Assembly (NCBI GenBank): GCA_021292105.1
Contig: CM037872.1
Location: forward strand, 6,745,291 to 6,809,290
DNA from: Anadara kagoshimensis
Lineage: Eukaryota > Mollusca > Bivalvia > Arcoida > Arcidae
Direction of reading: 5' to 3'
DNA: 64,000 nucleotides
This document shows, piece after piece, positions 1 to 11,699 of this stretch. Within the stretch, counting starts at the first letter, position 1. Each line of letters opens with the position of its first letter. Position numbers and translations under genes: made by a program. The notes below the pieces were generated by a model, which was not told the DNA's origin, ran no database searches, and saw nothing but the letters and a program-made list of their open reading frames with translations.

Positions 1-268
1 TATTATTTCTATATCTTGTTGTAGTGATACATGTATGGTTGCTTTTGTTTTATGATTTCATCACTGTAGTGAATTTTGTACGATTTTACCAATTCCACGA
101 GTGACAAACTTCTGAAAGCAGCTAAACCTTTTGTTATGCACTTTTAAATACAAAGAGAAAAAGAAGCACATTTTATTATTTCAACTCTAATTTGAAATAA
201 TTGAACCTTCTATTGTTGCTGAACCGATTTATTTAAATTGTTATCAATATTATAATCTTATTGTTGAA

Positions 269-611
269 TTCAATTGTCAAAAATTGTTTACAGTAATATC
301 TAATGTTATATGTTGAATTAAATTGCAAGAATTGTTATCAGTTATATAATTGTTTTTGTTGAATGAAATTGTATACTTTGTTTACATGTTATTGTAAAAC
401 CAAAAAAAATCCAAGTCTTAAGGAATATAGTGTGTACAATTCAATTGTCAAAAATTGTTTACAGTAATATCTAATGTTATATGTTGAATTAAATTGCAAG
501 AATTGTTATCAGTTATATAATTGTTTTTGTTGAATGAAATTGTATACTTTGTTTACATGTTATTGTAAAACCAAAAAAAAGCCAAGTCTTAAGGAATATA
601 GTGTGTACAAT
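269..611. repeat. Tandem duplication, 171-bp unit, two copies
   Basis: Two nearly identical copies (about 269-439 and 440-611) lie head to tail. The only difference noticed is one base after the A-run near the end of each unit. Such identity implies a recent duplication. The rest of 1-841 is AT-rich sequence in which I see no gene. Confidence 0.9.
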
Positions 612-841
612 CATGTTTCTCAATGTCAAAAAAATGTAAACTCGAGTTAAGTTTTACCTTGGTAAACTAAACATTCCTGGTTGTATTTTAAACAGGACAA
701 ACATTCTACATCCAGAGATTAACAATAACTTGTCAGCACTGTGTTTTCTAAATGTTTTGCTAGAGGCTAAATGTAACCCTTATTAACGTTCATGACATAT
801 TTCATATAATTATGAATGGATGCAATTGTGATTAACTGAAA

Positions 842-1425
842 TCAATGGAATTTATGCGGCGTTAACAGTGTGTACCGAACTTTCAAAATGATTAATGGAC
901 ATTCAGTCTGGTAAAACCTATAAACTTTACCAGACCGAAAATTCTTCAACAAAAAAAAATCAATGTTTCGGTTATGTAAATGTTTTTTGTTTCTTTTTGT
1001 TAAGTCCCTGACAAAGGAAAACACATTTTCCCAAGGCATGTCCTCGATCAAGAAGTCTTTGAACAAATAGGGAGTTTGATCAATAATTTCATTTGTTGAT
1101 TTATTTGTTGCATTATGCCAATCAACTACTTTAACATGAGTTGAACTTGCCCAATTGTCATTAATGATCGTAATTTTGAAAGTTTTACTTCCATAAATAA
1201 ATGTATTCTGGCTTTTTAAATTATAATTGTGTGCTGCGCCTCCCGACCCAGTAAAATTCAAAGCATTACGCATTTCTCCTCATCAAATTACAACCATGGT
1301 CGCCCCTCCATCCAATGCTGCTTAAATATTCTTTCACGTTTTTCTTCATAATTTGCGCCTCCCGTAGCTTTCCGTTTTATTGGTTTACCTGGAATAGCTC
1401 CAGGTACGTATTTGAGGTTAAACAT
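842..1425 (-). pseudogene. Decayed N-terminal zinc-finger fragment of hAT-like / C17orf113-type protein
   Basis: From an ATG at 1425 the minus strand reads MFNLKYVPGAIPGKPIKRK, then a basic stretch ending IFKQHWMEGRPWL. A TAA follows, then FDEEKCVML and a TGA where a finger cysteine would be expected. After a frame change the product continues (842-1273, 143 codons) as AHNYNLKSQNTFIYGSKTFK and VVDWHNATNKSTNE. The sequence HWMEGRPWL followed by an expected Cys-Cys pair and a GSKTFK segment resembles, from family knowledge, the TTF-type zinc finger at the start of many hAT-derived proteins in invertebrates. No catalytic core follows; the sequence beyond is the 171-bp duplication. Two stops and one frameshift indicate a dead fragment. 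The parent superfamily is an inference. Confidence 0.5.
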
Positions 1426-2730
1426 TTTTGTAATAACGGAATTCGGATGGCTGTTTTAAAATTCGAATCGGATCTGAACTATAAATCCCGATTTTTGGCG
1501 CTCTCTGTTTTCCGAACTGGTTACCGGACATACGATCCGGAAAAATATAATTTTTTATCGGACCAGCGGTAATTTTACCGGACTAGTCCGACTGCGTTAA
1601 ATGATCATTTTGTGTAGTTATAGGGAAGTATCTTATTGGTTTACACATATTTTCAATGATGATGTTTATTTATTTATTTGTATTAAAGACAGATATTTAT
1701 ATATGGTAAACGGGAGACAACTTGTATAGTTTATAGCATATACATGCCTACAAATTCAAAACGGAGTTGATTCAAATATATACTATGGATTTAAAATTAA
1801 AAAAGTACCGTTTTTGTACCACCTCAAATTATTTTGGCCGACGTTTATTACTGAAGTGGCAAACTTGAAAGTGACCTTTAAACACAGGCAGGTACAGAAA
1901 AATTCGATTCAGACTACACACACTTAGTCAAGGATTTTTTTTATTTTGGTCGAACACTTTGGATTTTCTGTACAACATAGCAAAATATAAATTTACCGTA
2001 ATATTCCAAAACATTTTCTGGCAGACGTTCACGTTAATAGCTAAAGTCATGATTAAAACAAATGAATTGTCCATTTTGGCATGTTTGATCCTTAAAATTA
2101 TGATCTCGATTCTCCACAAAAATGACTCCATAACTACACGTCGTTTCTTTTCACATTCAGAATAAATTTGATACTATTCTCTACGTTGCTCTTTTTTTTA
2201 TAGTAAAAGATATTAAACTATTTCATTACACAAAAATATGAAAATTATTCATGAGGACAATTATTACAAAGTAGTTTACCCCTGTTGTGTAACAAAAGCA
2301 GGAAGACACTCAATATGGAAGTGTTTATTCTGTCGACTTCTTCTAACACACAAAGACGTTTGCATGGTACGATGAACAGCCTGCTTTTTATCAAATGTTA
2401 TCTTCCTGCTCAAAAACAATACCATGGCTTCTCTTAGACAATACATAGATCCACATCTGTTTATGTTTTAGGTTTTAAACAATGGTAGTGGTATTTTTAT
2501 TGCATAACATTATACTCATATAACACATCATCACTTAATCTCTATGCACACTTCACATGCATTTGATGTTTTCTCCACTGTACAACATACAGATCCTAGA
2601 TGCTGATTCGTCTTTTTTTGTCTAGACTATTGAGCTTTGGTAACGGTTTACTATTTTTCTGCTGTCTTTGCTATTTTGTGCTTTATTCTTTTAAGCTGCT
2701 TGTTTCATTCATTTCTTTGCACTTTTGTAG
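1426..2730. other. No gene recognised
   Basis: AT-rich sequence with overlapping short frames on both strands (for example 1928-2165) that shadow one another and have no recognisable motif. Nothing supportable seen. Confidence 0.5.
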
Positions 2731-2806
2731 GTGCGGAACGTAGACTTAAGTTGAAAGAAACTGGCGAGATCTCGCTAAAACTGATACCACTTACCGATTG
2801 GACAAG
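2731..2806 (+). CDS. Candidate internal exon, unknown protein
   Basis: A pyrimidine-rich tract ending TTTTGTAG precedes the segment and AAG|GTATTT follows it. The 76 nt between read AERRLKLKETGEISLKLIP then LTDWTR, with codon composition richer in G+C than the flanks. It starts in phase 1 and ends in phase 2, which fits joining to the candidate terminal exon at 3174-3297 through an AGG arginine codon. I do not recognise the product. A chance match to splice consensus is quite possible. Confidence 0.3.
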
Positions 2807-3173
2807 GTATTTATTACGATACATTCATAGACCGTAAAGACGTCTTTCCTGCCATACTGACGAAATGCAGAAAAGAGTAAACTAAACAAACAAATGTGCT
2901 GTTTAAGCTGTAATCAGTGTCATAGCGCACATTTTATTCTCTTTCGGGAATTTTAAAACACGATATGAGAATTGCGTCTCGCAAATAAATTCGAACTCCT
3001 ATGCATTGGTTTACCAATTATTTTTTCTCATCTCTTATAATTATTACTCTGTATATGTGTTCTGTATTTGTCAAAATTGTTCACACTTGAAGTTTTATTA
3101 TCTAATTGTTATTCCCACTATTTTATGTTATATGGGAAAAAAATGAAATACGTCATTATTTGTATATATTAAG

Positions 3174-3297
3174 GCCCTATTTCGGAAGTTCAAATACGCT
3201 TGTGTTGATGAGAAGAAAATGTATGTCACAGCTAGAAACAAAGGACGTAGGAAATCTGTTTCTTGAGGCCAAGGCCTTCATTACAAAAAGTAACTGA
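3174..3297 (+). CDS. Candidate 3'-terminal exon, unknown protein
   Basis: Following TATATTAAG, the frame compatible with the 2731-2806 exon reads PYFGSSNTLVLMRRKCMSQL, then ETKDVGNLFLEAKAFITKSN and a TGA. The acceptor has a poor pyrimidine tract, so the joint is weak. Immediately downstream (3305-3540) the plus strand shows acidic coding-like segments, TQTEDKDSDRDGNEDNANL and VINENSDADSNEDM, in one frame but split by a TGA. This could be an older exon of the same gene or a decayed repeat. The overlapping minus-strand frame at 3177-3560 looks like a shadow. Confidence 0.2.
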
Positions 3298-3560
3298 TAG
3301 AAGGCCAAAGAGTAAAAGTAAAACAAAAGTATGATGAAGTAATGGAGAAAGATATTCCTGCATTTGTAATAACCCAGACAGAAGACAAGGACAGTGACCG
3401 TGACGGCAACGAGGACAATGCCAACTTGGTGACTGTGGTTGTGGACTGACTGATAGGGCGAGCAGGTGTCGCGACTGACACAGCCTACATGGTCATTAAT
3501 GAGAACAGTGATGCTGACAGCAACGAAGACATGTAGACGTCTTGACCAGACTATGGACAA

Positions 3561-4700
3561 GCGACAGAATGTAGAATTGGTCTTGTGACCTATGTAATTG
3601 TTGGTTCCATGCGATTTGTGTCAATATGTCGAATGCTAAAAACAATATATCGAATGCTACAAATGATAATTTTGGTGCCAAAATTATTGATGTTAAATGT
3701 ACGAGTTTCTAGAATGTTTTTCCTCACTTAATTACAAATGAAATAAAAATAACTATTTAGACTATTGCTTTTAAAGGTTTAAACGGATATTTGATCTAAT
3801 GGGATGTATTTAAAGTACCCCTCCCACTTATTCGTGTTTGACCTAAAGTGCAACATAACATATTTTGTTATTAATCATCCCTTATTTACATAAAATTTCA
3901 TAATACATACTAAACCGGTTAAGAAGTTTTAATTTCTTATAAGGGTTTCCATATAGAAGGGAGATATCTCTTGCATAACCGACGCGAATTTAGTCTCATT
4001 TTTATTTTTTTGCATACCCGACGGGAATTTAGTCTCAATTTTTATTTGTTTGCTATTCGAACTAAAAGTAAAGCAGAAATACTGAAATTTATCAGTCATA
4101 ATCGTTTTCATATACATTTAACATTTCTGAGCACAAGTGAAGTTAAAATATAGCCCATTTTAATTTATTTTAGTTTTCTAGTGAGTCTTAATGACACTTC
4201 TGGTAAGGGTAATGCTGTTGAAGTATAGAAACTTTTATCATTTTAGTGCATATCAAAATATATCTGAGAATAATAAGTTTTTTTTTATCTTTTCAACATT
4301 CCCTTATTTTGTGTAAAGTCGTTTAACAAAATTATTATTTTTGTACATTCCATATACAATCGATTTAAATGATTCAATTTTAGTCTACATATCAAAAACA
4401 AACATACTAATCCATGTCCGAATATAAATTATCATCTGATTTCTAGGCTGTTCTTCATAAAGTAGCAGCAGAAAATACTTGGAAGTTTTTTTTGTTTTTT
4501 TTTTTTAAAAGATTTTTGTGCAACATTTAGCTCACATTTATCATTTATCTCCCTTTCCTATAGAAAATATTCTTCACAAATTTAATCGAAAATTTGATTA
4601 TTTTTTATTTTTTATTAATTTTTTCTGAAATGGAGATGGAAGTAGATGGAAAGCTGTAATAAATGTAAATTATCTAGTGTCTTGAAAAAGGCTTTTTAAA
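3561..4700. other. Gene-free stretch with a 40-bp direct repeat
   Basis: Two copies of a 40-bp unit centred on CGAATTTAGTCTCA or GGAATTTAGTCTCA occupy about 3972-4052. At 4395-4425 there is a match to the 5' end of the Rep-A family (AAACATACTAATCCATGTCC). Otherwise AT-rich sequence without a supportable gene. Confidence 0.55.
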
Positions 4701-4734
4701 GCCGGAATATTCACTATGAGCCAGTTTTATAATA

Positions 4735-7700
4735 CAGTGTTTCAAATGCTTTCTGGATACAATGGGCCACATGACCCATTCTGTAAAAAAATAGGGGGTC
4801 ATTTTTTCAAAGCATGGGTCATAGGTCATGAGTTCTGGTTCTGTAAAAATGATAATAAAAGACATTGTTACCTGCTAAATGTTTTATTGTTTGTTTATTT
4901 TTGCAAATATTTTCCTTTTTTTTTTACTATTTCTCCACACTGTTAGACTTCTATGGAAATCAAAACTGTTCAAGTCTGGTCCACTAACACAGATTCTCAT
5001 CAATTTATCACATGTCTCAGCTGATATATTTGCCCTTTTAGATGTTGCAATATAATTTTGTACACTGAATGATCTTTCACACTCTGCAGTGTGTGTGGGG
5101 CTTGTCAGTGCTAATGCAGCCAACTTTATTAAATTTGTCCTTGTGAAATGTGTTAATAAGTGACCATAGGTCACACATGACATCTCGGGGAAACATTTCA
5201 GCTAATACTACTCTTTTGCAAAATTTCCATTCTTCTCTCGTCTCATCTGGATTAATATATGCCTCTCTCACCTTCTTCATCTGTACACTCATGAATTCTC
5301 TCCTGTCCAAAATGATTAATCAAAACATCAATTTTTTCATTTTCCCAATTATTTAAATTTTCTGCATCTATCATAGAGATTGGACGCATACCCAGTGCAC
5401 TGTATGCATGAATTATTTCTTTTTCTGGAAACCTTTTTTCCAGGTTTGTTTTAATAGTTTCAACATATTTTGAAACAAGAGATTCAGGTAATTTCCCAGT
5501 AGAAATTGTATAGGTTTTGTATGTTTTAGCTTGAGTATCTATATCAGTTTCAAGTAATTTTAAGTAGGAATTATCATGACCTTCAACAACTTTCATCAGG
5601 TCAGATTTACATCTTTCAATAAAGACACCACACCTATCAAAGCAAGGTCAAGGTCTTTCTTTTGAAATTCCTGAGACAATATCATTATAGGTGCTAGTAC
5701 ATCCAACATAAGATGTGTAAGATAAACAAATTTGTAAGTACAAATTTTTCGGGCCATGCCCTCGCCCTTTGGATCCTTTCTCTTATCAATGCTCTGAAAG
5801 TATGCTATAAGAGCAGGGAGGGACCTTTGCACATTAGAAAGTGCTTCAAAGAAAGATAACCACCTAACTTGATGTACTTTTTTCACTTTCAGTATTGGAA
5901 GGTCTAGAATCTTTTGGATATTTTCCAAAGTTTGCACTTTTGATGTTGCATGTTTAAAATAATAAAATAAATCAGTGAGTGTCTGCTGAAACTCTTTATG
6001 TGTAGGAAAACTCTCAGTTGACTGGCTACTGACAAGAGCTAATCTATGTGCTAAACAATGTACATTTATGGTCATACGATTTTCTCTCAAGAAGTGTGCA
6101 GCTAAACCTGTTTTTGTGCCAGTCATGACACTTGCTCCGTCTGTCCCTAAACCAAAGACTTTATCCATCCCAACCCCCCTCTCCTGTAAGTGATGCTTGA
6201 TAGCTTGAAAAATAGCTCCCCCTGTCCCTTCTTTAATTTGAATATCAGTTAAGTAGAGCAATTCTGGTAGTATAGTAAGTTCACTATTTATACATATTGT
6301 CCATATTACAAGTTTTTTATGTTGTGTAATGTCAGTTGACTCGTCTGTCAAAAATGTTAAATGTGTAGCCTTCTATAATTTCACACTGACGTCATCAAAT
6401 AATGTCTCATTAATTGCTCCAAGAAATTCGTCACATGTGTACCAATTATTGTACATAGTTTCACCATTCAGAGTTAAATTATTTATATGCTCTGCTTTCA
6501 CATTTTTGAAAAGTTCTAATATTTTTGGATACTTTGAGAGAGGGAGGAATTCCTTTGCCAAAAAATATACAGCTTTCTTTGCAGTTATCACTGCTAGTGA
6601 CTCTTTGTTCAACACATTTCCCCATGCAATGTCTGTACTCTTTTTAATGTTAAAATTTGACCCTTGAATGAGAATTAGGTGTTCACTTGTTTCTGCATGT
6701 CGTGTTAATGTACTTGTCCTGAAATTATTCGTTCCAGCACTCATAATATTTTCTTTTTTATTAGTTCTACACAAAATGCAATACATTAAGTTTTTTTCTT
6801 TGTCATAGTCCACCCAACTATATAGACTTTTCCAGGATTTTTGAAATTTTCTCTCTTTGCCTGAACTTTCTTTTTTTTTTTGCACTAGTATAACTAACTG
6901 CAAACATACTGCCAGTATTACTATCAGGTTGAGTTTGTGATTTTTCTACTAAGTCCGAGACGTCTGTTGCAGAGATCGATTCCCCTAAAATCAGAATGAA
7001 ATTAAAAATACAATTAAATATCATGACATACTAATCATATAAATATTTATGTCGGTAAAATGCAGGATTTTTTTCATTCTATTCAGTGTTATTTTGGACA
7101 CGACTCGCTCGTAAATCGGATTTACAATTACAAAGTAAAATGTCAGTATAAATAAAATCAGGTTTTAACAATTACTGGTAAATTTTATTTCAAACAACAT
7201 ACTGGTTAATCATTTAATTTGTTCAAAATCTGAATTTGAAAGCTTTAAATATTCATTCATCATTTTCCCGTATGGTTTACTGCAATGTCATGACTCGTTT
7301 AAACTGGCGTGACAACTGCTAAATCCATATTCATTGTAATTGAACATAAGTCAAAATATGCCGCTTCACTAAATATTTAAACTGTACTCACCGATTTTCC
7401 GTTTTTTAATCAGAAATTTGTCCATCTCAATCGACGTTCAGCTAATGTTTGTTGTCAGTTTGTGCCTGATTGACCACGTGTTAAAATAACCTAGTGGTAT
7501 AGGAAACGATCCGAGTCGGAGAATTAACCCGAATAAGCTCATCAGCCTATCAACGATAATTTACATACATTGATAATAGGCCTTAACTTAGCATTAGTCA
7601 ATTTTCTCGCGAAGAGAGGATAACAACAAATTATTTTAGTTTGCTGTGATTTTACATAGCGCCGACTGGCCCATTCCAATCAAATGTTGTGCGTCATAAT

Positions 7701-7749
7701 ACAATAACTTGCGGGATTGGCGCAGGCGCACCGACTTTTTGAAACACTG
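4735..7749 (-). mobile_element. hAT-superfamily DNA transposon, complete ends, inactivated
   Basis: The left end reads CAGTGTTTCAAATGC and the right end, on the other strand, CAGTGTTTCAAAAAG, so the terminal inverted repeat is about 12 bp and begins with the CAG typical of hAT elements. ATAATA sits directly outside both ends (4729-4734 and 7750-7755). The family normally makes an 8-bp duplication, so two positions appear to have drifted or the duplication is short. The roughly 3.0-kb length is usual for hAT. The only gene is on the minus strand and is broken by several frameshifts and a nonsense codon. Confidence 0.85.
4884..7425 (-). pseudogene. hAT transposase (ZNF862/KIAA1586-like), two exons, frameshifted
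   Basis: Cut-and-paste transposase by family. Exon 1 (7392-7425) reads MDKFLIKKRKI and ends at G|GTGAGT. Exon 2 opens after TTTTAG at 6984 and continues GESISATDVSDLVEKSQTQ. An N-terminal TTF/BED-like finger follows (YSWVDYDKEKN, MYCILC, RHAETSEH). The core has TDESTDITQHK (first Asp), GLGTDGASVMTG (second Asp) and NVHCLAHRLAL. The C-terminal dimerisation segment has ALTSPTHTAECERSFSVQNY, where hAT enzymes carry the conserved SERxFS-type motif. Breaks: a frameshift at the T-run near 6867, an in-frame TAG at 6373-6375, and frameshifts near 5600, 5300 and 5170. The protein cannot be made as it stands. Confidence 0.85.
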
Positions 7750-8480
7750 ATAATAAATATCGTTTTAATCGAAATTCCATTAAATTTAAATAGAATTTTC
7801 GTGGGTTAAATATCAGATACAATGTTTTCTGTGGAATTTATTTGGAAGTTTGACCCTATTTCTTCATATATAATGAATGACAGGACTTAAATTTTACAAT
7901 CGGATTCGAATCCCAAGACGGTCAGTCAAAACTTGAAAAATGACAGTTGCCAAAAAACCAAAATATATTCTACCAAATTAGCTAAGTAAAATAATTTGCA
8001 TGAGGTAGTAAACTTTAGTACAGCATATTCAAGTCTACCAATGTATTTATTGTTAATACGAGTAATGCCCCTTATGCTATGGCTTTCAAAATACAATATT
8101 TATGAGACGAAAGGCTACATACAAGATAGGATAATGTCAGTTCACAGAGAGAGACCTATAAATAAAGCATTTGTATTGACGATTTATGTATCTAGGCGTC
8201 CGCAATGTAAATAAATTACTTTTGCTGCACTTTATTTCACATTATAAATTGTTCATTTGAAATATTTAAAAATGGTTCACTTCAGACTTAGCTAATATTT
8301 TTTTTATATTTTAAGCGTTCGCGTTGACTATCTCTGCCGTGTAATCTTCTTTTATTAACAGGTTTTCATGTTTTTAAATTTAAAAAGGTACTTCTCAATT
8401 AAAATAAATCTTACTTTGTTTTTTTAACTCTTGTTTCCGGTATATTGATCGGTTTTGCTCTTTAATGATACTGCAAAATT
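7750..8480. other. Gene-free stretch with Rep-B fragment
   Basis: A Rep-B fragment lies at about 7940-8012 (ACCAAAATATATTCTACC, then GCATGAGGTAGTA). The 72-codon frame at 7996-8214 begins inside this repeat and is probably not a gene. Confidence 0.45.
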
Positions 8481-8511
8481 GTGACATCTAGACAGTTGTC
8501 TTTTTTGCCAG

Positions 8512-8681
8512 CCACCTATGACCTCTTTCCCCACATCTATGCCACTGACGGTCGACTTGTCGTTGTAGATCATCCAACAAAGGACATTGGGAGAACCCCA
8601 CTGTTCCCCGATATTGTCATCAGTATTTTGATGTTACGTAACGTCTCCTTCCCGTTCACGTATTACAGAACTTGTAAAACG
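8512..8681 (+). CDS. Candidate internal exon, unknown protein
   Basis: TTTTTTGCCAG precedes and ACG|GTGAGT follows, both good splice consensus. The 170 nt between are open and noticeably richer in G+C than the neighbourhood. They read TYDLFPHIYATDGRLVVVDH, then PTKDIGRTPLFPDIVISILM and LRNVSFPFTYYRTCKT. It starts in phase 1 and ends in phase 0. I do not recognise the domain. This is the best-looking host-type exon in the window, but no partner exon joins it in a compatible phase with certainty. Confidence 0.4.
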
Positions 8682-8844
8682 GTGAGTTAACTTTTAAAAA
8701 AACGTCAAGGTTTTAAATGCATTCTTCAAGCGAAATTGCGAGATTTATAACATCCGATAAATAAGAAATTACTTGAACTGTTCCAAAACATTTTAAATAA
8801 ACTTTTAAAAAGTAAAAATTGGAAGCAAGTGAAGATTGTTTTCA

Positions 8845-8939
8845 TGTCAAAATTGTGGCGGACACTGACGTATATTACGCCTTTATGCATATGTCAAAAT
8901 TTGTGGCGGGCACTGACGTATATTACGCCTTTATGCATG
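8845..8939. repeat. 47-bp direct tandem repeat, two copies
   Basis: The unit contains GTGGCGGACACTGACG in the first copy and GTGGCGGGCACTGACG in the second, followed by TATATTACGCC in both. The surrounding 77-codon frame (8819-9052) is open across it. That may be chance. Confidence 0.85.
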
Positions 8940-9412
8940 TTCAAGACAAAGTGAATAAGCAACATCCGAGGTTGTTTTATAGTATACAATTTGGTAAACA
9001 TCAACAAGATTGTCACAAATTACAAAATTTAATATATATAAGACTGATTTAACAGGGTAAATATGACATCTCATTATTATCAGGTACTAACGCATGACAT
9101 TGTTTAAAGTTTTATTAATTATTATTCATTAGGTACTTTCCAAATGTCAGGAAATCCATTTACATGTACCCTTTACAGTCGGAACGCCAACCCCGTCGGC
9201 GTAGGGATTCATTAAAATTTGTGAACTTGCAAAAGTGATGTAAAATTTGTCAAAAAATGGCAAACCTTCGAACGACACAAAATGAGGAACTGTGTTGAAT
9301 GTATCACAGATAACCATATATTGGGATGCAAAATAAAAAATTCAGAATATTTGAAAACCGACAAATCCTATTTTTTATAATTCCAGTTACAGTTTAATTT
9401 CGTAATTTATAG

Positions 9413-9654
9413 TGAAACGTGAGCCACAGGCTAAAACTCAAAATGTTATCCGTCACAAGATTACTACCATTTCTCACACAGCTCGTGCTCAGAAACAATA
9501 TCTATACCAAATGAAAGACCTTTTTACAAGGTACAATTCCATATATAATACATCAAATAATTTTCTGTATACGAAAAACGTCCAAGTTTTAAATGCGAAA
9601 AAACGCCGCCGTCAATCCGGAATCTTGGATGGGGTCGGTCCATTTTTCGTCTAA
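9413..9654 (+). CDS. Candidate 3'-terminal exon, basic protein tail
   Basis: An acceptor-like TTTATAG lies just before the frame, which reads KREPQAKTQNVIRHKITTIS, HTARAQKQYLYQMKDLFTRY and later AKKRRRQSGILDGVGPFFV before a stop. The tail is lysine/arginine-rich and could be nuclear. The start phase (1) does not match the end phase (0) of the 8512-8681 exon, so at least one intervening exon would be needed if the two belong together. No family recognised. Confidence 0.3.
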
Positions 9655-9659
9655 TTTGA

Positions 9660-11295
9660 CCTAGAAAGTTTGTTAGTACTGCTTCCTAACTATGTTCTAT
9701 ATATAGTTTGGACACACAGAAGACGCAGAATGGTATTTTCCGCTGAAATAAAGTAAGTTTTGGCGATTATTAGCATCTATTTCGTCAGATTTCTCAAGAT
9801 TTATGCCGAATTTTAGGACCTACTTTCAGTCTCCATGTTAAATTTGGCCATATGCCGCTTCGATCGTTCATTTCACAGGCCAATCTTGTGCACAAATATT
9901 GTGTTGGTTGACCACTTACGGTGTATATTAAGTATCAGTGAATTGGTGGTACACTTGAAAACATGCGCAACCGTTTATTAGGCGTGTGCGAGTTAGGCCT
10001 AGGACTAGGATGCCAAAATGGCTTGTCATGTCTTCTGTAACTTTTGCCTTGAAATTTATCATTCTATGGTCTCAATATAATCACTCAGCCTGTGCCTTTC
10101 TGAAGATAGGCACAACTCCCCATATCTGTTAAAAAAACCAGTGTCATTGCATGTCAACACACACACACACACACACCATAGGCTGATAGACCTAATGAAA
10201 TTTAGAAATGTGCAACAGTATGGTTTTCAGTTGTTCTAAGCTTTAGTACTTGTTGTTAAGAAATTTTAAACAGCCATATGGAACCTACATTTGATTAAAA
10301 ACTTTTTGCTGAACGAGGCATTATCTTTGGCAGAAAATTAAATGCCAATTTGGTTTTATGTTTTACAATGCAGTTTCACTGTCCAAAATGTAAGTAGAAC
10401 AAATTGTGCAAAATAGCAAGAACCAAGCTGAAACTCAATAAGAAGATTAGGTTTCACACCAGTAGTGTCACATAACAAAACAGTGTAACTAGAAGGGTGT
10501 ATATAAAATCCTCATCCATATTCACTAAAAGTTTGCTTTTATATACAATCAACACCTGAGTTATGCTAAACACAAATATCTAAAATAAAACTTGCTGCTT
10601 CCAAAATCAACAAATTAATAATCAGTCAGATTACTGGTACTGAAAATTAGTAAATTCCATTTGAATTTAAATGCACATGTTTATCAATTATTTTTATTTA
10701 AAGTGAGCATTCTTTAAATGTATAGTGTTTGATAAACATATTTGTTTCCAGTTTTAGTCATTCCTAATCTAGGATTTTCCTTAATTTTATGCAACTGAAA
10801 ATAAAGTTTCAACAAAATTCGAATATAAATGTAAACAAATCCTCAAGAATGGTCTTCAAAATGTCCCCTTAAATTTATGAACATCTTGAATACAGAAATT
10901 TCAAATTTGCTAAATTCAAGTTGAGGAAAATCTCAAATAAGGAACGAATGTTAAACTGGAGTCAGCAGTCGTAAGACCATCACTTTTACAGAATATTCAT
11001 ATCTAAAGGCATAGTACCAGGCAATAATAACTACTACCATTTCTCAGGTCTTTTTGTTCAAACCCATAACCCATTTACAGAACAAATCCTCTTCCAAAGG
11101 AGCTACTCTAACTGGACAGGCTGTTATGTGTCACAAAATAGTTAAATACCAGCATATATGTATTTTATACAAAAAAAACATTGTATATAAATACCATGAA
11201 GAATAGGCCTATATATTGTGTGACAGTAAAATTATGGACCAATAATAAGGATGCAAATAATTTTAACAAAATTATGCACTGTGATAAAGCTATTG
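9660..11295. other. No gene recognised; (AC)n microsatellite
   Basis: A short AC dinucleotide run occupies 10157-10177. The rest is AT-rich sequence with no frame, splice pair or repeat that I can support. Confidence 0.5.
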
Positions 11296-11640
11296 ACCTG
11301 CCTATATGCACACATCTTGAAGGGCCAGTATGTATACAGTCTAGCTTTGACAGGTCAGTATGTATACAGTAAAGCTTTGAGGGACCAGTATGTATACAGT
11401 ATATATCTTGACGGGTTTGTATGTATACAGTATATATCTTGACGGGCATGTATGTATACAGTATATATCTTGACGGGCCTGTATGTATACAGTATATATC
11501 TTGACGGGCCTGTATGTATACAGTATAGCTTAGACAGACCAGTATGTGTACAGTATATATCTTGATGTGCCTGTATGTATACAGTATAGCTTTGACAGGC
11601 CAGTATGTATACAGTATAGCTGAGATGGGCCAGTGCACAA
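11296..11640. repeat. 31-bp minisatellite, about 11 units
   Basis: The unit core is TATGTATACAGTATATATC followed by TTGACGGGCC, with degenerate units at both edges. Unit length measured between the best copies (11461 to 11492) is 31 bp. Since 31 is not a multiple of three, successive units are read in rotating frames. The unit lacks stops in those frames on the minus strand, producing a 170-codon open frame (11165-11677) with YCIHTGPS and YTVYIQTRQD type repeats. I regard that frame as a by-product of the array. Confidence 0.9.
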
Positions 11641-11699
11641 TTGCGTATTGATCTTGATGGACAAGTGTAAACTTCACTAAATCTTGACAGAGAAGTGTC

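Noticed and set aside
3177..3560. 127-codon minus-strand membrane-like protein
   Set aside because: It is antisense to the more coding-like plus-strand segments and its hydrophobicity comes from AT bias. Left as a probable shadow.
4674..4865. Extra hAT-encoded frame at the left end
   Set aside because: It crosses the terminal repeat at 4735 and lies beyond the transposase stop; shadow of the plus-strand frame.
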